Shown in pieces: positions 15,006 to 22,867 of a DNA stretch of 28,804 nucleotides. This DNA is from Arthrobacter sp. (GTDB lineage: Bacteria > Actinomycetota > Actinomycetes > Actinomycetales > Micrococcaceae). The notes under the pieces are model-generated. The model was given only the letters and a program-made list of their open reading frames with translations. It had not been told where the DNA came from and ran no database searches. Made by a program: the position numbers and the translations under genes. Each line of letters opens with the position of its first letter. The stretch's first letter is position 1. The stretch lies in assembly GCA_031178585.1 (NCBI GenBank), contig JAPSIT010000018.1:1-28804 (forward strand), in the 5' to 3' direction.

Positions 15006-18000
15006 CTAGCGGGAGGCCCGTGACGGCGCCATGGATGCGCCCGTCCTGGTCTCTTCCATGCCCGCGCCGAGTGCCAGCAGCCCGTCTTCAGGGCTGATGT
15101 CGTCCGGGTTGTGCGTCACGAGCACCACGGTCCGGGAACGGAGCCCGGCCCGCAGATCGGCCATCAGCGCCCTGCCCGATTCGGCGTCAAGGTGGGCCGT
15201 TGGCTCATCGAGCAGAATGACCTCCGCCTGCGACATCAGGGTGCGGGCCACAGCGAGCCTTTGCCTCTCCCCGCCACTGAGGAAGGCCGCGCCCGGACCG
15301 ATCCTGGTGTCGAGGCCCTGGTCGAGCCGCTTCAGCAGGGGCTCCAGTCCAACAGCCTTAAGGGCCTGCTGCATGTCCTGTTCGGCGTCCGTGTCCGAAG
15401 CCTGCCCGGACGACGGCCGCTCAGGGCACCCCAGCAGCAGATTGCCCCGGATGGTGGAATCGAAGAGGTGTGCCTCCTGCGGGCACCAGGCGGCCCGCCC
15501 GGTGACGCCGATCCGGCCTTGGCGGGCGGGCAGGAAGCCAAGCAGAACAGCCAGCAAGGTGGATTTTCCCGCACCGGATGGCCCGGTCACGGCCAGCCAG
15601 CGGCCCGGTTCCGCCACGGCGGAGAGGTCCGTAAAGACAGGCGCGCCCCCGGGCCATGCCGCGGACAGGCCGGCCAGTTCAATTCCCGGGCTGCCGCCCT
15701 GCCGCGGCGCCGGAGCGGTCAGCTCCGGAGCTTGGGATCCGCGGCCCTCTTCCAGCACCCCGGACTCACCGATGCGCCGCAGCACTGCACGCAGTGCGGG
15801 GAACTGGCGCACCGCCGTCGTCATGGCAGCGAACGGTTCCGCGAGGGCCAGCTGCATCAGGACAACGACGGCGGCGGTGGGGGCTGCGACAGTGCCAACC
15901 AAGACCTGCGGTGCTGCAAGGGCGGCGCACGCCAGTGCCGCGGCGCTGCACGCCGCGACGGTGATCGCCTGACCGAGCCCTTCAGCCCAGGCGGAGCGCT
16001 GGGACGCCCGCGTGGCCGCGCGGTCCTCCGCCCTGATGGCGTCCAGGACAGGTGCGGCCGCGCCGTTGGCGTGCAGCTCCGCCCTGGCATCCAGAGCGGC
16101 CGCGATGCGGCGCAGGACGCCGGAGCGGAGCCGCTGCTCGGTGCGGGCAGACATCCGGTCCGCCACCAGTGCGGTGACGGGCGCCAGCACCAGGCTGGCG
16201 GCGGCCGCAACCAGGACGGCCGGCAGGGCAGCCGGCACCAGCCAGGCTGACGTTGCGATGGCAGCTGCGGCCACGGCGAAAGCCGTCACCGGCGGCAGGA
16301 CCACCCGCGGCAGCAGATCCCGGACGGTGTCGACGTCGTCGATCACAACACCGAGCACGTTCCCGCCCTGGAGCAGCCGCCGCAGGGACAGGGCGCGCCG
16401 GCTCAGCGACTCCCACAGGCGGCCGCGCAGCAGCGTCAGCGACGCAAAGACCGCGTCGTGGAGCAGCAGCCGCTCGCAGTAGCGCAGCACGGCCCTGCCG
16501 ATGCCGAAGAACCGGACCCCCACGATGGCCGTGAGCAGGTACAGAATGGGCGGCTGTTCGCTGGCGCGCAAAATGAGCCAGCCCGACAGACCGGAGAGGG
16601 CAACAGCAAAAAGGGACGCCAGAGTCCCCACGGCACCGGCCCCCGCGAACCTGCCCCGCACCGGGGCGAGCAGCCTGCCCAGCAGTCCGGCGATCGGCGC
16701 GGCCTGTTCAGCTGCCCTTGCTTCAGCCTTGGAGGCCAGGCCCCGTGCTTCGGCGCCGGCGCTGCCGGCCGGGACTGCGCTCCGGGAAGCAGTGCCGGCG
16801 GGGGCAGTCCCGGCAGGGGCAGTCCTGCCAGGGGCAATGGAAGAGCCAGAGCTACTCGATACCTGAGCCGTCTGCCCCGCCGCGGCCAAGGGAACCACGT
16901 GGTCGGCCAGCTCTCGCGTTTGCCGGTCGTGGGCCACCAGGATGACTGTCACCCGGTTACGGAGGTCATGAATGGTCTCCGCGACGGCGTCGGCGGTCTC
17001 CCGGTCCAGGTGGGCGGTCGGCTCATCGAGCAGCAGCACCGTTGCTCCGCCCTGGACGCGTGCCAGGCCGCGGGCGAGTGCCACGCGGCGCAGTTCGCCG
17101 GGGCTCAGTTCCGCCGGGTGCTTTCCGGCCAGATGTACCGCCGCGGCCGACACAAGGCACTGCATCACGTCCTCGTCGGCGTTCCGAACGTCTGCAGGGC
17201 CGGCCGTTCCGGATGGCCCGGCCGTCCGGTACAGCAGCACCTCTTCCAGAACGGTTTCCGCCACCATGACCGGATGCTGGGGCACCCAGGCCACGTCCCC
17301 GGGGGTGAAGCCGTGAAGGGTTCCGGTAACTCGGGTGCCGGCCGCCCCGGCGCCGGCCATAGCTCCGACCGTCCCTGCCAGGACCCCCAGCACGGTGCTC
17401 TTTCCGGCACCGCTGGGTCCGTCGAGGGCGGTAATCAGCCCCGCCGGTGCCGTAAAGCTGAGCGGCCCGACGGCGGCACCGGACCTTCCGGCGTAGTGGA
17501 CGGTAAGTCCGCCGACCGTGACGTCCTGAAGACTCCGGGAACCGCCCGCCGGAACAGTCGCGGGCTCAAGCCTCCGCTGGCCCGGCGCGTCCAGGACCGC
17601 CGTCGTCTCAGCGAGCGCCGCACGGCCGTCGTCGCTCGCGTGGTGTGCCGTGCCCAGTTCGCGCAGCGGCAGGTAGCAGTCCGGTGCAAGGATCAGGGCG
17701 AGGAGTCCTGCCTCCAGGGCCATGTCGCCGTGCACCAGCCGCACGCCGATGAACACGGCAACCACAGCCACGGAGATCGTGGCGATCAGCTCCAGCGCCA
17801 GGGCAGAGAGGAATGCGGTCCGGAGCGTGCCCATGGTGCGGGAGCGGTACTCCTCGGAGATGTCCTCGAGCGCGCGCCGCTGGGCAACAGCCCGGCCGAG
17901 CCCCACCAGCACCGGAAGCCCTTTGGCCAGTTCCAGCATGTGGGCCGAGAGCCGGGACAACGCCGCCTGGGCGTCCTTGACCTTGTCTTCTGTATAGCGG

Positions 18001-18512
18001 CCGATCAGCACCATGAACAGCGGTACGAGCGGCACTGTCAGCACGACCACCACGGCGCTCACCCAGTCCGCGAACAGGATCCGTGCGCCCAGCAGCAGCG
18101 GTATGGTGGCGCAGTTAACCAGGGCCGGCAGGAACTGGGTGTAATAGCTGTCCAAGGCGTCCAGGCCCCGCGTCGCCAGCACGGCCAGGCCGCCGTCGGC
18201 CGGGCCCGAGGTGCGGACACCATTGCGCAGGGCATGTCCCAGGAGCTGCGAGCGCAGCTCCTCCTTGACTCCCAGCGCAGCCCGGCGGGAGGCCACCCCC
18301 TGCGCCCAGACCGTGACCGACCTGAGGACAACGCCGGCCATCCCCCAGACCAGCTGGTCCGCCCACGCAGGGTCTTGGGTCATGAGGCCCGCGAGGACCG
18401 ACGCCACAGCCTGTCCCATGAGGACGAGGGCGAGCGCTTTCAGCGCCGCGAGCAGGCCCAGGCCATAGAGCGCGGCACGGGTTGACGGTCCGCTGGGAAA
18501 TTGAGGCTTCAC
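15006..18512 (-). CDS. cydDC: Thiol-reductant ABC exporter, CydD and CydC fused in one chain
   Basis: An 1168-residue fusion of the two halves of the heterodimeric exporter needed to assemble cytochrome bd (it exports cysteine/glutathione or related reductants in E. coli, and may handle haem). CydD half: six-helix membrane domain (about residues 15-300), Walker A GPSGAGKST (365-373), signature LSPGELRR (469-476; the usual LSGGQ has Pro for the first Gly), Walker B VLLLDEP (492-498). An Ala/Gly/Ser/Thr-rich linker (about 545-605) follows. CydC half: second membrane domain (about 608-900), a second GPSGAGKST, signature LSGGERQR and Walker B VILLDEP. Such fusions are common in actinobacteria. 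GTG start 7 nt after the cydB stop; the tandem-GNAT gene follows 9 nt after its end. Confidence 0.95.
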   Translation of the reverse strand: MKPQFPSGPSTRAALYGLGLLAALKALALVLMGQAVASVLAGLMTQDPAWADQLVWGMAGVVLRSVTVWAQGVASRRAALGVKEELRSQLLGHALRNGVRTSGPADGGLAVLATRGLDALDSYYTQFLPALVNCATIPLLLGARILFADWVSAVVVVLTVPLVPLFMVLIGRYTEDKVKDAQAALSRLSAHMLELAKGLPVLVGLGRAVAQRRALEDISEEYRSRTMGTLRTAFLSALALELIATISVAVVAVFIGVRLVHGDMALEAGLLALILAPDCYLPLRELGTAHHASDDGRAALAETTAVLDAPGQRRLEPATVPAGGSRSLQDVTVGGLTVHYAGRSGAAVGPLSFTAPAGLITALDGPSGAGKSTVLGVLAGTVGAMAGAGAAGTRVTGTLHGFTPGDVAWVPQHPVMVAETVLEEVLLYRTAGPSGTAGPADVRNADEDVMQCLVSAAAVHLAGKHPAELSPGELRRVALARGLARVQGGATVLLLDEPTAHLDRETADAVAETIHDLRNRVTVILVAHDRQTRELADHVVPLAAAGQTAQVSSSSGSSIAPGRTAPAGTAPAGTASRSAVPAGSAGAEARGLASKAEARAAEQAAPIAGLLGRLLAPVRGRFAGAGAVGTLASLFAVALSGLSGWLILRASEQPPILYLLTAIVGVRFFGIGRAVLRYCERLLLHDAVFASLTLLRGRLWESLSRRALSLRRLLQGGNVLGVVIDDVDTVRDLLPRVVLPPVTAFAVAAAAIATSAWLVPAALPAVLVAAAASLVLAPVTALVADRMSARTEQRLRSGVLRRIAAALDARAELHANGAAAPVLDAIRAEDRAATRASQRSAWAEGLGQAITVAACSAAALACAALAAPQVLVGTVAAPTAAVVVLMQLALAEPFAAMTTAVRQFPALRAVLRRIGESGVLEEGRGSQAPELTAPAPRQGGSPGIELAGLSAAWPGGAPVFTDLSAVAEPGRWLAVTGPSGAGKSTLLAVLLGFLPARQGRIGVTGRAAWCPQEAHLFDSTIRGNLLLGCPERPSSGQASDTDAEQDMQQALKAVGLEPLLKRLDQGLDTRIGPGAAFLSGGERQRLAVARTLMSQAEVILLDEPTAHLDAESGRALMADLRAGLRSRTVVLVTHNPDDISPEDGLLALGAGMEETRTGASMAPSRASR
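16791..16838 (-). repeat. Imperfect 15-bp tandem repeat in the CydD-CydC linker
   Basis: About three copies of a unit related to GGCAGTCCCGGCAGG (plus strand). On the coding strand they encode APAGT-type pentapeptides (TAPAGTAPAGTA) in the low-complexity linker joining the two ABC halves. Confidence 0.7.
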
Positions 18513-18519
18513 GGTATGT

Positions 18520-19569
18520 TCAATCGTTCCTGAGGAAGGCTTTGGCGGCGATCGCGGGCACGAAGCTGTGCGCCTCCGGAATGTGCGCGGCGCTGACCCT
18601 GCGGCGGAAGACCCAGTACGTCCAGGCCTGGTAGGCGATCACCAGCGGCAGTCCCACGCACGCCACGACGGTCATCAGTCCCAGCGTGTAATCCGAGGAC
18701 GATGCGTTGGCGATGGTCAGGCTGAACGCGGGATCGATAGTGGAGGGCAGCACCCTGGGGAAAACGGCGCCGAAGATCGAGGCGGTGCCGCCCACCAGGA
18801 ACATTCCGGTGGCGAGGAAGGCCGTCCCCTCTTTGCCTTTCCGTGCCTGGATCCACGCGGCAGCGGCGGAGAGCACGGCCGCGGCGAGGAGAGCCAGCGT
18901 CCAGGTCTTGCCGAAGAGGAGCTGCACGCTCACGGCCCAGGCAGCCATGGGCAGCAGCAGGACGGGAAGCAGCCGCACGAACCAGCGGCGGGCACGGTGC
19001 CGGACCTCGCCGTCGGTCTTCAGTGCAAGGAACGCGAGCGCATGCACCACCGCAAAGCCCGCCACGGCAAATCCGCCGAGCACGGCGTAGCCGCTGAACC
19101 AGGCAAAGGGCCCCCCGTCCCGGTCCCCGTTGGCGTCCAGGGGCAGGCCCGTGGTGGTGAGCGCAAGGGCCGCGCCCACACCGAAGGCGGCCATGAAGGA
19201 GCCGACAGCGATGGCCCAGTCCCAGGTGGTGCGCCAGCGGACGGTGTCCACCTTCCCGCGGTACTCGAACGCGACTGCCCTGAAGATCAGGGCCACCAGG
19301 ACGATGAGCAGCGGCAGGTACAGCGCCGAAAAGAGGGACGCATACCAGAACGGAAAAGCGGCAAACGTGGCTCCGGCTGCGGTGAGCAGCCAGACTTCAT
19401 TCCCGTCCCAGACCGGTCCGATGGTGTTGAGCAGCACCCGCCGTTCCGTGTTGTCGCGGGCGAAAAGCTTCATCAGCATGCCGACCCCAAGGTCGAATCC
19501 CTCGAGGAAGAGGTATCCCGTCCACAGCACGGCGATGGCGATGAACCAGACAGTGGGCAACAGTTCCAT
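18520..19569 (-). CDS. cydB: Cytochrome bd ubiquinol/menaquinol oxidase subunit II
   Basis: A 349-residue integral membrane subunit II of cytochrome bd oxidase, partner of CydA in the O2-reducing terminal oxidase. It opens with the family signature WFIAIAVLWTGYLFLEGFDLGVGML (first helix with the conserved GFDLG), then IGPVWDGNEVWLL, RAVAFEYRGK and a further six or so hydrophobic segments. The SSDYTLGLMT and YQAWTYWVFRRRV blocks near the C-terminus are also typical. Eight to nine membrane helices in all, as expected. GAGGA precedes the ATG by about 9 nt; the gap to cydA is 18 bp. This operon position (cydA, cydB, then the exporter) is standard for the family. Confidence 0.97.
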   Translation of the reverse strand: MELLPTVWFIAIAVLWTGYLFLEGFDLGVGMLMKLFARDNTERRVLLNTIGPVWDGNEVWLLTAAGATFAAFPFWYASLFSALYLPLLIVLVALIFRAVAFEYRGKVDTVRWRTTWDWAIAVGSFMAAFGVGAALALTTTGLPLDANGDRDGGPFAWFSGYAVLGGFAVAGFAVVHALAFLALKTDGEVRHRARRWFVRLLPVLLLPMAAWAVSVQLLFGKTWTLALLAAAVLSAAAAWIQARKGKEGTAFLATGMFLVGGTASIFGAVFPRVLPSTIDPAFSLTIANASSSDYTLGLMTVVACVGLPLVIAYQAWTYWVFRRRVSAAHIPEAHSFVPAIAAKAFLRND

Positions 19570-19587
19570 GTTCCGTATCCTCAGGTC

Positions 19588-21189
19588 TTAGTAGGCGAAG
19601 GCCAGCACGTCGTCGCCCGCTCCGGGCTTGCGGGGCCCGTCCGGACCGGGAGTGGCGTCCTCGTTCTCGTCAGCCGGTGCATGGGCCAGTTCCGGCATGG
19701 CGGACACGACCCCGCCGCGGACGTACTTGACGAGGAGTTTCACCTCTACCACGAGCAGCACGGCATAGATGGCGGTCAGGACGATCAGGGAGGTCAGGAT
19801 CTCGCCGGCCGAAACCCCGGGGGAAACGGCGGCTGCCGTGAACATGAAGACCGGGTCAATGCCGTTGAGGTCGGGGTTTGGCGCCACGACGAAGGGCTGG
19901 CGTCCCATTTCCGTGAAGATCCAGCCGGCGGCGTTCGCTCCGAACGGGGCCAGGATTCCAAACACGGCCAGCCGCATGAGCCAGCGGGACGGCGGAACGG
20001 TGCCGTTGCGCGTGACCCAGAGCGCCAGGAGTGCAGCAAGGGCGGCGATTCCGCCGAAGCCGATCATCATGCGGAAGCCCCAGTAGGTGACCTCCATGAC
20101 CGGCACGTACTCGATTTCCTGCCCTGCACGCTCACCGTAGATGGGATCGTCGGGCAGGTGGGTGCCATAGTCGGCCTTGTACTGGTCCACCAGGCTGTTC
20201 ACGCCCTTGACCTCGGTGGTGAAATCGCCCTTGGCCAGGTAGGAAAGGATGCCGGGCACCTCGATCAGGGCCACGATGTCATCGCAGTTCTGGGATCCGA
20301 GGTTTCCCACGCTCAGGACCGAAAAGCCCGTGCCGTCGTGGCAGGCTGCTTCCGCGGCGGCCATCTTCATCGGCTGCTGCTCGAACATCAGCTTGCCCTG
20401 GAGGTCCCCGGTCAGCGCAGTGCCGGCGAAGGAAATCATGGCCACGACCGCCCCGATCCGCAGGGAACGGAGCCACACGGTGTGGTCAGCGCCGTCACGC
20501 CCGGGGAGGTCGGCCGAGCCGACGATTACCTTCCCGTCGGCGCCCACGGTGTCAATGCCGTCGCGGCGCCGCCGCCAGAGGTGGTACCAGGCGATGCCGA
20601 GCAGGAACCCGCCTGCAACGGCGAGGGCGCCGAAGAGCGTGTGCGGCACGGCGACGAGGGCGGTGTTGTTGGTGAAGACCGCCCAGGCATCCGTCATGAC
20701 GGGCCGGCCGTCGATCATGTCGACGCCCACAGGGTGCTGCATCCAACTGTTCGCGACGATGATGAAGTAGGCGGAAAAAAATGAACCTACGACGGCGATC
20801 CAGAGGCAGGCCAGGTGGACGCCCTTCTTGAGCTGCTTCCAGCCGAAGATCCAGAGCCCCAGGAACGTGGACTCGACGAAGAACGCAAGCAGCGCCTCAA
20901 GGGCCAGCGGCGCGCCGAAGACGTCGCCCACGAAGCGGCTGTACTCACTCCAGGCCATGCCGAACTGGAACTCCTGCACGATGCCGGTGGCCACGCCCAT
21001 GATGAAGTTGATGAGGAAAAGCTTTCCCCAGAACTTTGTCATCCGGAGATACGCCGGGTCGCCCGTCCGGTACCAGATTGTCTGCATCACGGCCACGACG
21101 AGACCCAGGCCGATCGTCAGCGGCACCATCATGAAGTGGTAGACAGTGGTGATTCCGAATTGCCAGCGTGCGATTTCCAAGGCTTCCAA
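19588..21189 (-). CDS. cydA: Cytochrome bd quinol oxidase subunit I
   Basis: A 533-residue subunit I that carries haems b558, b595 and d, oxidises quinol and reduces O2 without proton pumping. Haem ligand candidates are His18 in VYHFMMVPLTIG (b595), the His of VAVPHTLFGALA (b558) and the Met of the FTEMGRQPF motif (b558); GRQPW is more usual, so the last residue is a W-to-F change. The proton-channel glutamates appear in GIVQEFQFGMAWSEYSRFVGDVFGAPLALEALLAFFVESTF. The periplasmic Q-loop region (about residues 250-345) is of the short type. The C-terminal 35 residues form a Pro/Asp/Glu-rich cytoplasmic tail. The TTG start gives the conserved MEALEIARWQFGITT opening and has AGGGA 5 nt upstream. 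Two BlaI-like operators lie 44-84 bp upstream. Confidence 0.97.
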   Translation of the reverse strand: MEALEIARWQFGITTVYHFMMVPLTIGLGLVVAVMQTIWYRTGDPAYLRMTKFWGKLFLINFIMGVATGIVQEFQFGMAWSEYSRFVGDVFGAPLALEALLAFFVESTFLGLWIFGWKQLKKGVHLACLWIAVVGSFFSAYFIIVANSWMQHPVGVDMIDGRPVMTDAWAVFTNNTALVAVPHTLFGALAVAGGFLLGIAWYHLWRRRRDGIDTVGADGKVIVGSADLPGRDGADHTVWLRSLRIGAVVAMISFAGTALTGDLQGKLMFEQQPMKMAAAEAACHDGTGFSVLSVGNLGSQNCDDIVALIEVPGILSYLAKGDFTTEVKGVNSLVDQYKADYGTHLPDDPIYGERAGQEIEYVPVMEVTYWGFRMMIGFGGIAALAALLALWVTRNGTVPPSRWLMRLAVFGILAPFGANAAGWIFTEMGRQPFVVAPNPDLNGIDPVFMFTAAAVSPGVSAGEILTSLIVLTAIYAVLLVVEVKLLVKYVRGGVVSAMPELAHAPADENEDATPGPDGPRKPGAGDDVLAFAY

Positions 21190-21232
21190 GGCGGTCCCTA
21201 CTTTAGGCTGGTCCAGGCTCTCAGGCGATGTT

Positions 21233-21249
21233 TTCTACATCCCGTAGAA
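21233..21249. promoter_or_regulatory. BlaI-like operator, cydA-proximal
   Basis: TTCTACA-TCC-CGTAGAA, a 17-bp palindrome with one arm mismatch. It lies 44-60 bp upstream of the cydA start codon and is separated from the next box by 7 bp. TACA/TGTA half-sites are typical of BlaI/MecI-family repressors, and such a repressor is encoded next door. Confidence 0.75.
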
Positions 21250-21256
21250 CATCAAC

Positions 21257-21273
21257 TTCTACAAAGTGTAGAA
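21257..21273. promoter_or_regulatory. BlaI-like operator, perfect palindrome
   Basis: TTCTACA-AAG-TGTAGAA has perfect 7-bp arms. Its centre is 24 bp from that of the cydA-proximal box, so two dimers could sit side by side on the DNA. Confidence 0.8.
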
Positions 21274-21346
21274 CAGCGCCCCGGGCACTGTAAACATCGC
21301 TGCAGCGGCCCGAAGTCTGTGGCAATGAGCGGCGGCACGCCGTGGG

Positions 21347-21363
21347 TTCTACCTCATGTAGAA
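21347..21363. promoter_or_regulatory. BlaI-like operator on the regulator side
   Basis: TTCTACC-TCA-TGTAGAA has one arm mismatch and lies about 100 bp upstream of the blaI start. It would lie just upstream of or within a promoter using TAGATT (21382-21387) as -10, which fits autorepression. Confidence 0.7.
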
Positions 21364-21463
21364 AGAAAGGCGGAAACGCGTTAGATTTGTAGTTGAAGTA
21401 TCGGGATTACAGCATGCAGCGGCCAGCCGGCCGCCGGCGGGGTAATGGCAGAAGGATGTACAG

Positions 21464-21850
21464 ATGGCGAGTCTTGGTGAACTGGAACGGGCAGTGATGG
21501 ACCTGCTCTGGGCGGGCCAGGAAGCGGCCACCGCCAACACCCTGCGCGACATGCTGGCGCAGAGCACTGCGGCTCAGGGCGGCGCGGCAGGGCACGTGGG
21601 CAAGGACCTCGCAGTTACCACTGTCCTCACAGTGCTTTCCCGCCTCGAAAAGAAGGGCCTGGTGGAGCGTGAACGGGGCACCCGCCCGCACCGGTACCAG
21701 GCGGTTTCCAGCCGCGAGGACCACACGGCGGAACTCATGCATGAGGTGCTCGGATCGGCCCCGGACCGTGAGGCCGTGCTGGCCCGGTTCATCGGCTCCG
21801 TGACGGAAAGTGAAGCTGAGACACTGCGCAAACTGCTTGGCCACAGCTAG
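21464..21850 (+). CDS. BlaI/MecI/CopY-family transcriptional repressor
   Basis: A 128-residue winged-helix repressor of the BlaI/MecI/CopY family. It opens with SLGELERAVMDLLWAG (helix 1). The recognition region is VTTVLTVLSRLEKKGLVERERGTRPHRYQAV (helix-turn-helix plus wing, about residues 50-80), and the C-terminal helices form the dimerisation domain (SREDHTAELMHEVL...VLARFIGSV). Family members are released from DNA by proteolysis through an M56 sensor protease, and the next gene encodes one. GAAGGA lies 7 nt before the ATG. There is an Ala/Gly-rich insert around residues 33-45. It resembles mycobacterial BlaI; here its likely targets are its own promoter and divergent cydA, both carrying matching palindromes (inference). 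Confidence 0.93.
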   Translation: MASLGELERAVMDLLWAGQEAATANTLRDMLAQSTAAQGGAAGHVGKDLAVTTVLTVLSRLEKKGLVERERGTRPHRYQAVSSREDHTAELMHEVLGSAPDREAVLARFIGSVTESEAETLRKLLGHS

Positions 21851-21856
21851 CGGACA

Positions 21857-22843
21857 ATGTTCTGGACCTCATATTTCCTGGCGGTCCTGGCGATAGTACT
21901 GGCATGGCCGGTACCTATCCTTCTTTCCCGCGCGCACTGGCCTGCGCGGGATCCGTTCACGGCCATGGTGCTGTGGCAGGCCATCGGCCTCGCGGGTGGC
22001 CTCTCCATGATTGGCGCCATGCTGGTGTACGGGCTCGAGCCGATCGGTGACAACCTCATCGCCGGACTGCGGGCGCTGGCCGGAATGGTGTTCCAGAATG
22101 AACCCACCACAGCCCTCGGATTTTGGCACCTGTTTGCCCTGTCGGCAGCCGCGCTGCTGACCGCGCACCTCGTGTTCACCCTGCTGCTGACGTATTACAA
22201 GATCGAAAGGCAGCGCCGGAAGCACCGCGAGCTGCTCGCCCTGCTGGCTTCCCCTTCCGATCACGGCACCGCCACGATGGTGATCAATCACGACTCGCCA
22301 GTCGCCTACTGCCTGCCGGGAGGCGCACGGTCCGTCACGGTACTCTCCGACGGGCTGATGGCAGCACTGGAACCGGCAGAGCTGCGTGCTGTGCTGATCC
22401 ACGAGAACGCACATCTCAACCAGCGCCACCACCTGCTGCTGTGGGCCTTCGCTGCGTGGCGGCAGGCGCTTCCCTGGCTGCCCACGACGCGCCTGGCCCA
22501 GGAAGCAGTCAACTCCCTGATCGAAATGCTGGCAGACGATGTGGCCCTCAAAACCGAGAGCAAAGCCACGCTGATTAAGGCCATCGCGATCGTGGCCAGC
22601 GGCTCCGCCGTCCCACAGGCAGCGCCTGCCTTCGGCCAGATCGGCCGGACTGACCAGGGGCTGCAGCTACCGGACGGCGCCGGGGGGCCGGGTCCGGCAA
22701 GCACGACGGCGTCCCGCGTCAGCCGCCTGCTCTCACCGCGTCCTCCGCTGCACGCCGCCCTAAGGGCCGGCGTGCTCGCCGTCTGTGCGCTGCTCCTGGC
22801 CATGCCCACGGCCCTGCTGATCGTGCCGGGGCTGCTGGGCTAG
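21857..22843 (+). CDS. M56 family (BlaR1-like) membrane metallopeptidase
   Basis: A 328-residue membrane zinc protease. It has hydrophobic segments near residues 3-22, 36-58 and 88-112, a cytoplasmic catalytic domain with the HExxH motif at His182-Glu183-His186 (IHENAHLNQRHH), the downstream EMLADD segment carrying the likely third zinc ligand Glu223, and a last membrane helix at about 305-325. It lacks the C-terminal penicillin-binding sensor domain of BlaR1, so the inducing signal is unknown. It starts 6 bp after the blaI stop and probably shares its transcript. By analogy it would cleave the repressor encoded upstream. It converges on parE with 24 bp between stop codons. Confidence 0.92.
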   Translation: MFWTSYFLAVLAIVLAWPVPILLSRAHWPARDPFTAMVLWQAIGLAGGLSMIGAMLVYGLEPIGDNLIAGLRALAGMVFQNEPTTALGFWHLFALSAAALLTAHLVFTLLLTYYKIERQRRKHRELLALLASPSDHGTATMVINHDSPVAYCLPGGARSVTVLSDGLMAALEPAELRAVLIHENAHLNQRHHLLLWAFAAWRQALPWLPTTRLAQEAVNSLIEMLADDVALKTESKATLIKAIAIVASGSAVPQAAPAFGQIGRTDQGLQLPDGAGGPGPASTTASRVSRLLSPRPPLHAALRAGVLAVCALLLAMPTALLIVPGLLG

Positions 22844-22867
22844 GGGCGCCCTGGACGGGAACCGCCG

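Noticed and set aside
16458..18485. 675-codon open frame on the plus strand
   Set aside because: Antisense to cydDC with shadow-type composition (Arg/Gly/Gln/His); the CydDC motifs on the other strand are unambiguous.
18568..20784. 738-codon open frame on the plus strand
   Set aside because: It lies entirely antisense to cydB and cydA, is rich in Gly/Asp/His/Gln/Arg, and matches no fold; it is a high-GC shadow frame.
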